NCBI GenBank assembly: GCA_032164295.1
Contig: JAJHTX010000005.1
Location: 682,001-746,000 of the forward strand
Direction of reading: 5' to 3'
Source of the DNA: Inonotus obliquus
Taxonomy: Eukaryota > Basidiomycota > Agaricomycetes > Hymenochaetales > Hymenochaetaceae
Length of the DNA: 64,000 bases
In this document: piece after piece, positions 12,238 to 24,124 of the stretch
Layout of the letters: each line of letters opens with the position of its first letter
Position numbering within the stretch: the first letter of the stretch is position 1
Program-made: the position numbers and the translations under genes
Notes under the pieces: generated by a model
The model's database searches: none
What the model was told of the DNA's origin: nothing
Seen by the model: only the letters and a program-made list of their open reading frames with translations

Positions 12238-13515
12238 ATGAAAATAAAGTATTGCTGCCTTCGTATGGCGAATCTCAGTAATCCATTTCGTGTTCACGCG
12301 TCCTCCTCTCCCCTCCGAGTAATTCGCTACAAAGGGCGGGTTGAAAAGTTCAAACGGTAGCTGTCATATTCTATATTCGGATGATAACCATCTCGGGTTC
12401 TGCGAAGATGGGACGTTCCGGGTTCTCTTAGACGATGAGGGCAAGCTAGTGGACCGGAAGATAATACAGTAGCTACCTGTGACCATAACCGAGAGAGCAA
12501 AGCCAAAGACATGGGGTCACTTGGAGATCCCAATCTTGGAGCGCTATGGCTCGTTAGATTCGACGACAATAAAGAAACTGCGCACGAGCTCAAACTGCTG
12601 AACTATCCCGACGGGAAAGACTTCCATCCACCCGGTGTTCAAATCTGGCCATCCACGTCTGGCTCGATCTCGAACATGTTCGTCGTCAATCATGGACGGC
12701 ATGACACGACTATCGAACAATTCGTTATCGATCCAGCTAAAACAGACGCAGCCAAATTCGTCCGAACAATCACCTCACGTTATTTCATTTCCCCCAATGC
12801 ACTTGCGCTTACCACTTCGACGTCCTTCTTCGTCTCAAACGATCACCTCCTGACCCGTCGTCTTCCTTCCGTTCTTGGAAAGGTTCTTCCCATGGTCGAG
12901 ACCATTGGTGGTCTCCCTCTGGCCTTCGTATCCCATGTGTCTATCATGAATGACACTGTTCCCGATGCGACCGTCGTTCGACATGACATAGCCAAGCTCG
13001 GTGTTCCTTTCCCGAACGGTATCGCGCTGTCTCCGGATGGACAAATCCTCGCAGTTGCCTCTTCATCCTACGCACGGGTGTATTTCTTCAACCGGAAGCA
13101 GAACGCTGATGGCACTGAGAGTTTCACATACGTGAATTACGCATCCGTGCCTTTCGCCCCAGACAACCTGCACTATGACGACGACGGAGAGCTCCTCGTC
13201 GCCGGACACCCATATTTCCCAGCTCTCATCGCAGTTGCAGCAAACAAAACGGACGTAAACACACCAAGCTGGATTGTATCACTTACCCAACGTGCTGAAG
13301 GTAAATCACGAGATGTCGATGATAAGAACACTCCGTTCCCTGCGGCACGTCGCGTGAGTGCTTCTTCGAGTCATAAGATCGAAACATTCTATCAAGGGGA
13401 TGGAGTGATTTTTGCTGGGAGTACGACAGGCCTAAGGGATATCCGGACCGGCACCTTGTTCGTCACTGGTCTGTTTCAGGTTGGTTTGTTGGTCTGCCGC
13501 CCACATTTTTATTGA
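12238..13515 (+). CDS. Paraoxonase/arylesterase-like lactonase (six-bladed propeller)
   Basis: The main exon is 12450-13515 and covers nearly the whole catalytic propeller. Expected calcium-ligand and active-site segments of the PON family are visible in order: GPEDNTV (PON Glu53-Asp54 region), DFHPPGVQIW and MFVVNHGRHD (the two His positions), ISPNALAL, PFPNGIALSPDG and APDNLHYDDDGE followed by VAGHPYF. The C-terminus TGLFQVGLLVCR also fits the family, so I read straight to TGA at 13515 without a further intron. The 5' end is less sure. A frame with ATG 12238 ends at 12356 (FKR), and a 93-nt intron 12357-12449 would place GPED in frame. No strong signal peptide is evident with this start. 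Predicted activity is lactone or aryl-ester hydrolysis; the true substrate is unknown. Confidence 0.75.
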
Positions 13516-14004
13516 GCTGAGGCGATGGTTCCTGTGATGGTGCACTGATGTCAATGGTACCTTGTCTCGCATCCACCGTAATTGATTCATCCAGTCATAG
13601 ACCCCGATACTCACGCATTAAGCTAGAATTTTGTATAATCGATATATCGCTCCTCGCTAGATTTCTTTTCTGAGTTGCACAAGAATGCGATCTGCCGATG
13701 TTGTTGGCTTCTTTGCATCTGGAAAGGATACCAAGTCCAATTCTTGAAAGTTTGACCTTTTAGTTTGGCCAACCGGTCAGAAGTAAACTTCCTGGCTGAG
13801 ACATTGGCAGACAGAAGGCCCTGAAACGGGGCAAGACATTGCGTTCCATTAGACGTGTTGCCAAGATATTTACATTAATTATTTATCACACCTACAAGAC
13901 AGCGCGTGAAATAATATCAGCAGCGCTTTCTCGATCAGAGAAAAGCGGGGCTCTACTCACCAATAAACCGTTTACCAAAGCCGTCTAACATGCTCTATTG
14001 TCTC
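13516..14004. other. Convergent intergenic spacer
   Basis: Noncoding DNA between the lactonase-like gene (+) and the Mim1-like gene (-). No feature was recognised. Confidence 0.45.
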
Positions 14005-15118
14005 TTAACGTTTTCTTCGGTTCGTGTCCGAGCCAGCTGCACGCACGCTGACGGCTGTAGCGGCTCCTCCGGGGGCGCTTGTTCTCGTCTCTGACGTCTC
14101 TGGCAATTTCCATCCAAAGAACCGAACAGCCATGTTTCGCGCAAATATCTCACCGAATCCGAGCATTACACCGTTCACGAAAGGCAGGAACAAGTTAATC
14201 GAGAGGGATGAAAGGAGGGCGATAATGCGCGTGCGTGTGCTGAGACGAGAATCAAATACAGAGAGAGTTGGGACTGGGGAAGATCCCGTTTCGCCCTCGT
14301 CTTGTTTCGTCGAACGTTTTTCGGATTCTGAAGGTTTACCTCTTGACGTAGGACGCTTAGCATCTCTTCCATGAGTACGCGCACGGTGAGGGCCGTGCTC
14401 GGATGAAGGAGCACTAGCGCTCTCAGACTGAGAGTGTTCTGGGTAAGAAAGTGATGGATAGGAAGACTCGAGGGACTCCGCTTCGATGTCCTCCCATCGT
14501 TGGCTATGTTCAAGCGTTGACGTTGTTGGTGGAGACACTTGCGCGGAAGCCTACAGCAATTACTGAGATTTCTTCAATCACGGTAATGGAGAAAGAAGAA
14601 AGTCACCTCTACTTGTCGTGTTCCAGGCTCACCACTCACTACATCTCTGACGCCTACAATACTCGGACGCTTAGTTTCGTTTGTCTTCGGGTTGAAGATA
14701 GGATTCGGAGGGCCTTTGATGCTATTATCGCCCTTCGTTCCTTCCCAGCTTTCTCCACGTGCAGCGCGCTCGGCAGCAATCCTCTCACGTCTCTCCTCCG
14801 CTTCACGTCGCTGGACGGCAGACTCTTCCTTCCAGGAACGCTCCAGCGCTAGACGTTCCTCTTCATACTTCGCCAGGTCTTCTTGTGAAATTGCAAGCTT
14901 CGAAGCAGAAGAGGATGCTTCTGGTGCAGTTTGAGAAGACGACTGAGTTGAAGCAGATGCGGAGGCAATAGACATCTGCGTGAACGCGGACGACAAAGCG
15001 GACTGGGCCAAACAATGAGCAATTTGTATTTCTTTGCATCAGCAAAAGGACAAGCTTTTCTTTGAACGTTGTAGAGCCTGACCTGGATTAATTCCTCTGC
15101 GTCTTGATCGAGCGACAT
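14005..15118 (-). CDS. MIM1: Mim1/Tom13-like mitochondrial outer-membrane import protein
   Basis: Three exons on the minus strand: 15083-15118 (MSLDQDAEELIQ), 14607-15002 and 14005-14550. The introns are 15003-15082 and 14551-14606, both in phase 0. The C-terminal segment LSINLFLPFVNGVMLGFGE, followed by a hydrophobic/aromatic stretch (VRFFGW), is the Mim1/Tom13 signature: one transmembrane helix with conserved NxxLPFxNGxMLGFGE. Mim1 forms the MIM complex that inserts alpha-helical proteins into the outer mitochondrial membrane. About 270 residues precede this helix, far more than in yeast Mim1. They include an Arg/Glu-rich coiled-coil-like stretch (EERLALERSWKEE...RREAEERRERIAAER) and Ser-rich disordered sequence. 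A possible alternative is two adjacent genes, but the phase-0 junctions and lack of an internal start favour one gene. Confidence 0.75.
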
Positions 15119-15590
15119 GTTGACGGTGGATGAAGACGGATGTGCACCGAACGCGCGACCTGGAAGTGTGACAAATACGTGACGACACGCCTCGTTCACG
15201 TCAACACTAAAGTAAGAAAAGTAGGAAATCCAAGGTGATAGTGATTTTGTGTTTAGGACACTCTATGAAGGAGTATTGGCTCGTCAAAACGAATACAATG
15301 ATGGATAGCAGAACGCCGTGTACTCATTTCCATCCGGAGTCTGTAATCACTCCTCGAGGTTGTGACTGTAACGCCTTTGCCCCTCTCGTCTCTTGGTACG
15401 GAGATAGACGTCTTTCTTGACAATTCACGGACATCCAGATGAAGTACGAATATGGACAAGCTTTACTCGCTCAAGGATCTTGAGTGAAAGATACGGAAAT
15501 CAGCCGTGAGAATTTTGGTTATCCGTCACAAGTTCATCTCCCCCCTCACCCATCGTTCAACTTCGTCCCGTACTCGGGCAACCGCCCAAC
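15119..15590. promoter_or_regulatory. Divergent promoter between MIM1-like and DUF6534 genes
   Basis: About 470 nt between divergent start codons, with no coding exon recognised. It presumably carries both promoters. No TATA box stood out. Confidence 0.35.
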
Positions 15591-18114
15591 ATGGACTCGG
15601 GGACGTCGTTAGGCAGCATGAACAGTACATTCGGTGCGTCATCTTTCCTGGCAACGGAACAGCCCAGCTGCTCCGAGCTTCGCGCTTCTCGAAGCACCCG
15701 CTGATTCCCATCATGTTCCCGGCGTCTGACCATCTATCTTTGTCTCTTGAACAGGCTCGGCTTATGTGGGCGCCATGGTCATGATGATGTGCGCCTGTTT
15801 CCCGCTCGAAATGTGTGAGGGGAATATTGACGGCATTTGTGTTGTGCTGTAGCCTATATGGGATAACGTGTCTTCAGGTGCGCTAATGGTTTGGTGGCGC
15901 GTAGGACGAGCTCACATGTGCAGATAGACATATTTCTTCTTCCTACATTACCCAAAAGACTCTGCACCTACAAAGCTTCTCGTAGGTCATACGTACTCTC
16001 GACCCGGGATAAATGCTGATACAAGTCTGTCAACTCCACTAGGTGATATTTCTCTGGTGCGCCTTACCTAGGCTTCGCTTTTCAAAGCTAATCGAACTTT
16101 GAAGGGTACTGGATACCTTTCACGTCGCTCTAGGTCAGAAGGTACCTCATAGAGCTGTCATTGTTGTGCTTACGCGGAGTTATATAGTATCCCATGCAAT
16201 GTATTTCTACCTGGTGCGTCGAAAACTATCCCAGTCCAATAAAAGGTCTAATGCCGGTTTGAAGGTGACAAACTACAACAATCCTGTTGTACTACGGGTT
16301 CATACATGGTGCGTAACGCATATACTGTTGTTCACATACCAGGAGACTGACGCGGCTGTCCCAGGTCACTCTGCGTATGTCTTTGTCGTCAAGTTGAAAC
16401 GTCATTTTGGTGGTTAATCAAGGGTGCTGCAGTTGTCTCTTGGCGTGAATGTTATCATCGCGTTTGTCGTACAAAGGTCAGAACAGTATCCCGTTCGTGC
16501 CCGATACTTGTCATTAATGCTTTCGCATCTGTACAGCTTTTTCACACATAAGATTCATGGTCGTACGTCTGTGCCTCGTCGTTGTCTGCTTGATTGACAT
16601 CTCAATTATGAGTCGACAGTCAGTGGGAAAAACTGGTGGATGACCGGTCCAACTGTATGTCCAACGATGTTCCCCTATACGTGTTAGTATGGACTTATTG
16701 TTTTGTCCGAATGCAGTTGTTCTTCGTGGTAGCACACTTCGGTGCGTCACTTTAAGGTTGGTCTCGAGGAGAAGCTGACGCCCTACATATGCTCCCGCAG
16801 CATTCGGAATGGGTGAGTATGGCACCTTCATCATGTATTCTCGTGACTGAAACGAATTTTCTGCGTGTTACAGAGGCTATGGTGTTTTTGTACGTCTTCG
16901 CCCTTCCTTCGACTTGGTCAGCTCAATCCTGAGCATTGCTCTGATACACTCCTAGCTTCATCAAAGGAGAATTTCATCGCTTATCAGAAGTGAAGGTACG
17001 CCTATGTGAAGTGTCCCTGGAGGTCCAGATAACTCGATCATCATGTAGTACATTGCTGCTTTACCGTTCGGCCTTTCCGCGGTGCTATCGGACATCGCCA
17101 TCACGGCTGCTTTATGGTATTTGCTGCAGAACCGCAAAACAAGCTTTCGCTCGTGGGTTGTTTCTAAATATCGGGCAATTCGTATTATACATGTTTTGTC
17201 TTTGATTCATAGGACCAACGCACTCCTCAATATTCTTATCATATATGCCATCAATCGATGTCTGGTGGTAGCGTGAGTCAAACTGTCATCACTTGGAGAA
17301 TCCATTTTCTGACCGATGAGAAGAATTCTGGCGGTCGTTGAGATTATCGTGGTAAGACTACTTACTTCGGCTAGCGATGGCTCATTGCTGATGAACGGTA
17401 TGCAAGTTTGTTGCCCTTCCAAGGTCGTTATGGTTCCTCGCGATTGACTTCGTGAGTTGTTTCGCCCATTACTTCTGTGCAAGTCTAACTCGTAATTCCT
17501 CTACAGGTGATTGGGAAATGTATGGCTTCTGTTGCTCCCTTCCCTCTATGCTCCACTTCCACCTAAACCCATCGCTAACACCATACTCTTAACGCAGGTT
17601 ATGCGAATTCGCTCCTCGCAACGCTGAACTCGCGTCAGGCACTTCGCGGGAAAGGGCTCGATGACTCCGAAATGCAAAGCAGCGGGCCTGTATTATCCAC
17701 AGTTGGAGGTTTTTCGCCAACAGCGATTGAAATAGCAGGCGTTACACCATCGATGATCTCCAGGAGTCGAATGAATACCACCCAGGTGTGCGAACATTCC
17801 ATTTATTAGCAGATAGCCTGCATATAAGCGGCATTGACGGGGATAAACTTATCGGCGGGTCAGATGTCCATGTCATTCAGCTTGGGTGATACTTCCCGGA
17901 CGAGCGCGACCCGGTCCACGGAGCTTAAAGAAACCAAGGTACGTGTAGTGGTTCAAGATTCCCACCTCAAGGGTAGATAGTCACCATCTTACTTGAATCA
18001 CAGTCGCAGACAACGGAGGAAGAAATGGCCTGCGCGAACGTGCCTGTGGAACGACCGCAACGACGACGACACTCCTTCACCTACGAGACGAGGAGGGATA
18101 AACGCGAATCGTAA
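15591..18114 (+). CDS. DUF6534 seven-transmembrane fungal membrane protein
   Basis: An extremely intron-rich gene (about 24 exons, many of 12-50 nt). ATG 15591 gives MDSGTSLGSMNSTFG and the stop is TAA 18112-18114. Stitching the exons gives the order of hydrophobic segments expected of this basidiomycete family: GSAYVGAMVMM/ILYGITCLQ, TYFFFLHYPKDSAP, VLDTFHVAL, VSHAMYFYL, VTNYNNPVV, LGVNVIIAFVVQ, SFFTHKIHVSGKNWW, LFFVVAHF, FHRLSEVK, ALPFGLSAVLSDIAITAALW, TNALLNILIIYAINR, RILAVVEIIV, FLAIDFVIGKCYANSLLATL and LNSRQALRGKG. The last element is the conserved DUF6534 C-terminal core. A hydrophilic Ser/Arg-rich tail (exons to 18114) is likely cytoplasmic. Topology resembles a seven-pass receptor, but no biochemical role is established for the family. 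The exon near 16350 is the least certain. Confidence 0.85.
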
Positions 18115-18609
18115 ATTTCCTCCTGTCCGTTCTCCATACCCTTCTTTCCCCCATGTATGAACAGTACTCCGTTTATTCCTTTTATTGCACATTTTCTCCT
18201 TCATGGTTTGTCGGAGGAATCGTACACTTTCTTCTTTTCTGCGGATGGAAATTCTCGTATTATTTACATTCATTCGACCTTATATTATTCTCTCTTTATC
18301 ACTTACGCTCATCGACATGCTTTCGATTCTTTCACCTATTCCGCACCACTCGTTTCACAACTATACAGTATTTTCGGACTCGAAATTGCGATCGATAGTT
18401 TCGCGTGCTTATCTCGCCTCGTATGGCGCTCCGTGTATTCTGACCTCTGTATAGTAGCGATAGAAAATGATACCAATCCGTTCGTATTTCACCAGAGCAA
18501 GACACATAAATATTGTCAAATAGCACATACAGTAAATAGAAATGATCGGCAATCCGAGTCGACCGATCCTACCGATCCTGTTGTGCTGGTCTCGCCAAGT
18601 TGAGGACTA
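18115..18609. other. Intergenic region
   Basis: T-rich 3'-flanking DNA of the DUF6534 gene followed by the upstream region of the next plus-strand gene. No coding potential was recognised. Confidence 0.4.
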
Positions 18610-20005
18610 ATGTCCATTCCAAAGTTCTCAAATCCCTGCAACTTGTTCTCTTCCACTCAGAAATGTACGCGCGCAGAGATATTCGGTGACTCAAATGGAG
18701 AAATTAGGCCTAGTGAAGATGTAGGATCGCGAAAAGATCTAGAGTGGTTGGAAAAGCGTCTTCAATCTTCGTTTGCTTACCAAGTTGATGACGGTCAGTT
18801 GAGGAGGAGTCGGGATTATGAAGTGGAAGTGGAGAGAGCGGGGAAACGACGGAAGAAAGAGGGAATTGAGGTACGAAGCTTTGACCACTCAGTTCAGTCT
18901 ATCTTTGGTGCGTTATACAAATATTGGGAGTAGCGTGTTTATAACGATACAGTGACACTAACGATTAGAACGCAGAGTTCCGCTTACTATCTAGCGGTGC
19001 GCCTCCCGGTGGAAAGATAAATATCCAACCGAAACCCCCACGAGCTTTACGGTGAGGTCGAGTTTCCTTCCCTCTCGTCCATGCCTCGTCCTTATACCCT
19101 ATATACCCTATGAAAGGAGAATTCAGCATGAGTACGAGGATACACCAGAACGCGCCTCTGAACGCGCGAGACGAGCTAAAGAGGTAGCTGTGGATTTTGA
19201 CTGGGTTCTGAATCAGTCTCAGACGACTTTTCCTGTACGTTTGTTTGTATTGCTTCACATGATAAACTGGTGTTGACCTTTGCTATTGCGGATGGAAGGT
19301 TTCGAGACGAGATACGAAGAGGAAGAACTGTGGATCTGTAACGCTGTCGCAGGTTACCCCATTGTCGACTCCGTCTCTGCCTCTGCCGCCTCTGCCTAAC
19401 GTTCTCGTGACTGAACGTCTCAAACAACAACTCAGCTCAACTACGACACGAATATCCCACGTCTCACAGCCCGGCACTGCTACTGCTACCGCCGGGGTCC
19501 ATCTCAGAGGGGGTAAAGCAAGCCTGAGTCCACACGAGTTGAGAAGTCGGCTGTGCTGTTCTCTTGTTCCTGTGCGTAAAGATACTCCAGACGTAGACGT
19601 GCATTGGCAATGGAAGAGAGACGAAGGGAGGCGAAGAAGGAGGAAACGGGGAGTACCACCTTCGAGGTGGAGGGCCCTGCGTTGTCGGGATGCATGATCG
19701 GTTGGAGGGAGGAATTCTACAACTTGAAGACTGGTGAGAATGTCATGACTGCCGAGTCGCGGAGCACGAGATTGGCAAGGAGTGTTCGACGTTTCGAAAT
19801 AGTAAACGAGGAATCAGTCGATGCCCGTCACCCATGTCGAGTGAGAACGATTGCACAGAAAGAAGTTGGCCATCCTCCACCGGAGTCGGCAACACGATTC
19901 ATTGAGCTCCGAGTCGTCTCGAGGTATTCAACCAATTTGCTCATTGACGAACGTAGCTTACAAAGTCAAAGTTACAAACTGGTGTACTGTCCTCCTGCGA
20001 TCTAA
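18610..20005 (+). CDS. Hypothetical protein, parent of fragments found at 30.5 kb and 33.7 kb
   Basis: The start ATG at 18610 gives MSIPKFSNPCNLF. Exon 1 runs to about 18909, then AG|AGTTCCGC near 18975 gives EFRLLSSGAPPGGKINIQ. The next exon runs from about 19113 (RIQHEYEDTPERASERA). The exon from about 19300 encodes VSRRDTKRK and a Ser/Thr/Pro-rich stretch with NVLVTERLKQQLSS. A small intron of about 38 nt near 19553-19590 leads to RRRALAMEERRREAKKEET and a C-terminal region ending YKLVYCPPAI at 20005. No known domain was recognised. The Arg/Glu-rich segments suggest helices. Evidence that it is a real gene is the consistent set of frame-keeping introns and its partial duplication elsewhere in this window. 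The last intron is the weakest call. Confidence 0.55.
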
Positions 20006-20512
20006 GAAGATTTAGTCGCCGCGTTCATGTTTCTAATCAGGATGTCTAACTTAGCTGTGATATCCACAGTTATCCAAAAGCCAGCAAATTCTGTGCGACA
20101 ACCTCGACTGCCTTATTGTCGTGTCATTTCTTTCTTTATCTCCCTCTTTCTCTCGTGTCATTTGTATGTATGTGTGCATTCTACATCCATGGGGATTTGG
20201 CTTCGTATGTCTCCGTTTTACATATGTATGTACGTCCGAAACTCAAACAAAAAAAAATATACAAGAATCGACTACTACTCAGAGTGAAATATCTCAAAAG
20301 TGCTACAAAGATGAAAAGGGTAAGAGTGAAAGTGAAAGTGAAAGTGAAACGCTGCTCAAAAGAATCCAGGAGCAATATTCATGTATGTATGTACATACCT
20401 ACTCGCAAGTAAGAACGTGTATAAGCACAGCATTGCACAAAAACAAAACGAAAGAGTTAGTTAAAAGGATAAGCATAAAATTCTCCCCTTCAATCCACAA
20501 ACTCCCTCCACC
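20006..20512. other. Convergent spacer with short microsatellite
   Basis: Noncoding 3' flank between convergent genes. It includes a GTGAAA-type hexamer repeat (about four units) at 20324-20350 and short A-runs. Confidence 0.5.
20324..20350 (+). repeat. GTGAAA microsatellite
   Basis: About four tandem GTGAAA units in the convergent spacer. Confidence 0.8.
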
Positions 20513-23082
20513 TCATCGAATCTCCCTCCTAACCTCAACCACAATAGTTACAGACATGATCACGAAATAACTCAACACGAGTAAAATACCCCACGTCCTC
20601 GTTAAATGATACCCATTCAACGGGACACACACCAAAGTTGCCGCAAGTAACACCAATAACCCCACAGCACTGACCACGAGTGTCTCACTGAAATCTAGGT
20701 AGTAAGGTTTTCCGTGAGCTGCGCGAACGACGACAGAACCGGATATCCCGACTCCGAGAAGCATGTTGAGCATTGGTCCGCCGAAACAAGCGGAGTAACC
20801 CATGACGGGTGCGAAAGCTGCTACGGATACGTTTGCGACGAAGTCTGCGAGGGAGTTACCGACGGCGAAGATTGTGAGGCCAATTATGGCATCTGAAAGA
20901 CCGAATATGAAGCCGAATGTCTGTGTATTATAAAAAAAAGGATAGGTTTAGTCTTGGTTTGGTGAAGGCCTCATGAAGGGAAACGGACCTTGAGGACGTT
21001 AACAACTTCGTCGGCGATAGCCATAATCCATACAACAGCAACGAAGAACCCCATGAAACATCTACCCATCTGGGCAATCGGGTCGTTCCCCTTTTCCGAA
21101 AACGCCAATACTAACGCTGCTCCAGCAAAACCCGCAACGAGCGTAGCTAAAAGGACCCACACCTCGCTTTCCCACTCCATACCTGAGAACAATACGGTCA
21201 CGCAAAAGAGCGGTCCAAGAACAAGTTGTACCGCCATAAGCCATTTGTTGAATTTCAACTCGTGTAGTTCTTGTTGGACGTCTTCTTCGGCCGTTAGAAC
21301 GCGCTCGATACCTTCCTCTTCAAAATCCACAAGCCGACCTTCGGGTACATCGTTCATCACAATTCTAGCACTTACACCAATCTTCTCTTCACTGGTCAAA
21401 GAACTCCGTGGCGTTACTTGCACTGGTAAAGTCACAGTGAGGAACAAAACAGCTGGTGCAGCGAGGACGGAAGCTATTATCCCTAATACACTCTTTTCCC
21501 ACAAATTGTGTAATGTTGGGAAGAGCACATGTAAGGTATGGCGCAAAGCACGCGTGAGGCGCTGTCGGCGCGTGCGTGGGTGTATACGTATAGGGGTACC
21601 AACAGGGGAACTCAGTAACCCCAGACCACCAGCGTCGAATGATATTTCAGAAGTTGAAGTTGGTGAGGCTGGTACCGTCGCTATTATAGGAATCTGAGAG
21701 TCGGTTGAAGGAGGAATGGCCAACGCCGGACGAGGAGGCGAGCTCGTGCTTTCTCTATCCGAACCTTGTAGAGCAATATTCTGGGATCTTGGAGAGCGTG
21801 TATGTAAGGGTAGTGCAGTATCCCATCTATCTCCATCTCTACTGGAGATTGATTGTGTGGACTGTGACGAGGCTCGGCGAGAGAGCAGAGGCGAACGAGA
21901 ATGGTGGGTATGGTAATGTCCGCCGACATATGGAGATACGGGACTCTCGAACATATGCAACGAAGCACCTGATGATTGATTCTGCAATGAAGCAATCACT
22001 TGTCGGAACTCCAGAGCCCCGACCAGTGAGAATGAAGGCATTTGTGAAATCGGCGGTGTCGGTGATGGCGAACGAGAGTGAGGACGAATTCTGATTGATC
22101 CCGTATCTATTCCTAGAGATGATGGTGGTATTGGCGTCGAGTGTGCTCGTCCTCGTTGAGGTACGGACGACGGTATAGATAGTAAATCTGATGCTTTTTG
22201 ACGAGTCAATAGCAACCAACAGATTAGGTGAAGCAGTAACTCACGTTCATCCCTGTACGGCTCTGGCATCTCCTCATCAGCATACTCCCCACGTACGATA
22301 GCCTCCAGCTGTTTCTTTCTAAACTGCCTCTTATCCCACCAACTTCCCACAATGACGACAACCACATAAACAATATATAGGCCCACCAACATTGCTGCCT
22401 CCCAGTCTCTGATATTCCCATCCCACAAAATACATAGTAGAAGGGCAACGGCGATGGTGAAGAAGCCCACGTCTCGGAGGAACGGGCGGGCGTCGACGGA
22501 GAATGGTCGCACGATACACATAGTACCGGCGACGACGGAAACGATGAAACTCGCTGCTCCGAGTAGCTCGCCAATAGCCAATGCACCCGAACCAGCACGC
22601 ATGGCAGAGAACGTGCTGAACACGTCGGGCGAACCATTCCCGAGCGCTAGGAACGTCACACCCGCAACATTCTCATCCAACCCCAAACGATATGCCAGCG
22701 TGGCGAGGTTCGGACAGAAGAAATCCGAGGCGCTTATCCCCAGTGTGCTGAACAAGAAGAACAGCCAGAGAAGTAAAACACCGAAGATGAATGGTCTGGC
22801 GGGCGGAGAAGAACAAAAGTAAGATTGTAGGTAAGGTATGGAGAGGACCGTATTTTCAACTCCGCAGTGCTCTCTCACATAGGCACACTGATCAGCTAGC
22901 GGAACAGAAAGCGGTGCGCATTGTTCACCACCGGCGCTCCGTCTTACTATGCTGTTGATAATGCTATCGGAGAGTGATACCGAAGTTGATGACGACGCAT
23001 AGCGAGAATGAGACCAGAGGACAGCCTGGAAGACGATGAATAGGACGAAGACGAGCCTTGCGAGGCCCATACTGGACGACAT
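20513..23082 (-). CDS. Na+/Ca2+-exchanger-family cation antiporter (NCX/NCKX type)
   Basis: Minus-strand gene with ATG at 23082 (MSSSMGLARLVFVLFIVFQA, probable signal or first TM segment) and stop TGA at 20513. Exon 2 starts at 20920 after a 68-nt intron (20921-20988, GTCCGT...ACACAG). The two inverted alpha repeats that form the ion path are evident: GNGSPDVFSTFSAM in the N-terminal half and GNSLADFVANVSVAAF in the C-terminal half. Each is flanked by several hydrophobic segments. A long hydrophilic, Ser/Pro-rich cytosolic loop (about 250 aa) separates them, as in eukaryotic exchangers. The predicted role is Ca2+ extrusion or vacuolar/ER sequestration in exchange for Na+ or K+. A 51-nt stretch at about 22193-22243 reads through in frame but has GTGAGT, a CTAAT branch-like motif and AAG, so it is probably a spliced or retained intron. 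Protein length is about 815-833 aa. Confidence 0.9.
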
Positions 23083-23366
23083 TACGGCGGTGTTCCCGCC
23101 GTTGCTCCCACCGGAGATGAAGTTGAGGAGAAGGGTGAACGGGATGAACTCATGCAGGCTGCGCGACTCACTGCCTCGATGTCACAGTTCAATTTCTAAA
23201 ATTACGGTTGCACACGACACTAAAAACACGTGATCAAAAACATATTATTTCTTTGAAAGTATCTCTTGAAACAAGACCATCCGTACACTGGGTAATCAAC
23301 ACAAGCCAGGGTAAATAATAAAGACACAAAGGTATAACAAACCAACACCATCCAATTCAGTTGGAT

Positions 23367-24124
23367 TTAGTTCAACAGAACTGCAGACAAGACAGCAGGG
23401 ACGACCATACCCAACGCGATGAACCCATTTTTCATGCTCAGAGCGCCTCCACCCAAACCACCAAGGGAAGGCTCATCAGTCACTTCTGGAGTAGGAATCG
23501 ATGCAGTAGGGATAGAAATACTCGGTGGAAGTACCGACTCATCAGTACCAAACGGAGGAAGCGTAGAAAACGTGGCGCTTGGCGTGCGTGTTGTCCCAGT
23601 CACAGAGACAGTATCGGCACCTGGACCGACTGGGACGGGAGTGAGGATTACGGGACCCGACTCGGTGAATGTAGTTGCTTCAATGCCTTCGCCGACGACT
23701 TGCCGGCAAACAGCAGACTCTCCGCTCATCGTACATTGAACATCGATCGGAACAGTGATGCCTACTGTTTCGATATCGGCGGTGATTGAGACGCGTGAGT
23801 CGTCTTGCGCCATGGTTACTGCAGGCAAGAATCAGGTAAACACATCGCTCAGTAAATGGGACAAGGAGAAATAACGCACGGGTATAGGGAATATCGAGAT
23901 CTAGCCACGTCCCAGATAGGGCGTACGTTGTCCCACCTGCACCAGTACCAATGGCCTCTCCTCGCAGGTTATCCTCCATGAAACCCACAGGAAACAGTGA
24001 GGCAGTTGAGACTTGCGCTCGGGCAGCTGGTTAGTCAATCAGATTCATCTCTCTTTGGGTCTGGTAAGGAATATAGGTGCGTACCATTAGCGGCGACGAG
24101 GATGAGCAAAATCTTTGCAATCAT
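23367..24124 (-). CDS. Small secreted, probably GPI-anchored cell-surface protein
   Basis: Three exons on the minus strand: 24085-24124, 23880-24026 and 23367-23818. The introns are 24027-24084 and 23819-23879. The start MIAKILLILVAAN is a short signal peptide. The mature part has few cysteines (VQCTM and AVCRQ, a probable disulfide pair), then a long Ser/Thr/Pro-rich stalk (TVSVTGTTRTPSATFSTLPP). It ends in a hydrophobic tail (GFIALGMVVPAVLSAVLLN) typical of a GPI-anchor signal after a small-residue site (GGGALS). It resembles lineage-specific fungal cell-wall proteins. No enzymatic domain was seen. The upstream region is pyrimidine-rich with an ATTTAA motif. Confidence 0.8.

Noticed and set aside
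13480..13625. Possible last intron in the paraoxonase-like gene (GTTGGT...CATAG)
   Set aside because: Straight read-through ends in GLLVCR, which fits the family C-terminus better than the short TPILTH alternative.
20990..21697. 235-aa plus-strand open frame
   Set aside because: It lies antisense to the conserved exchanger exon and has no recognisable domain; it is a shadow of that gene's codon usage.
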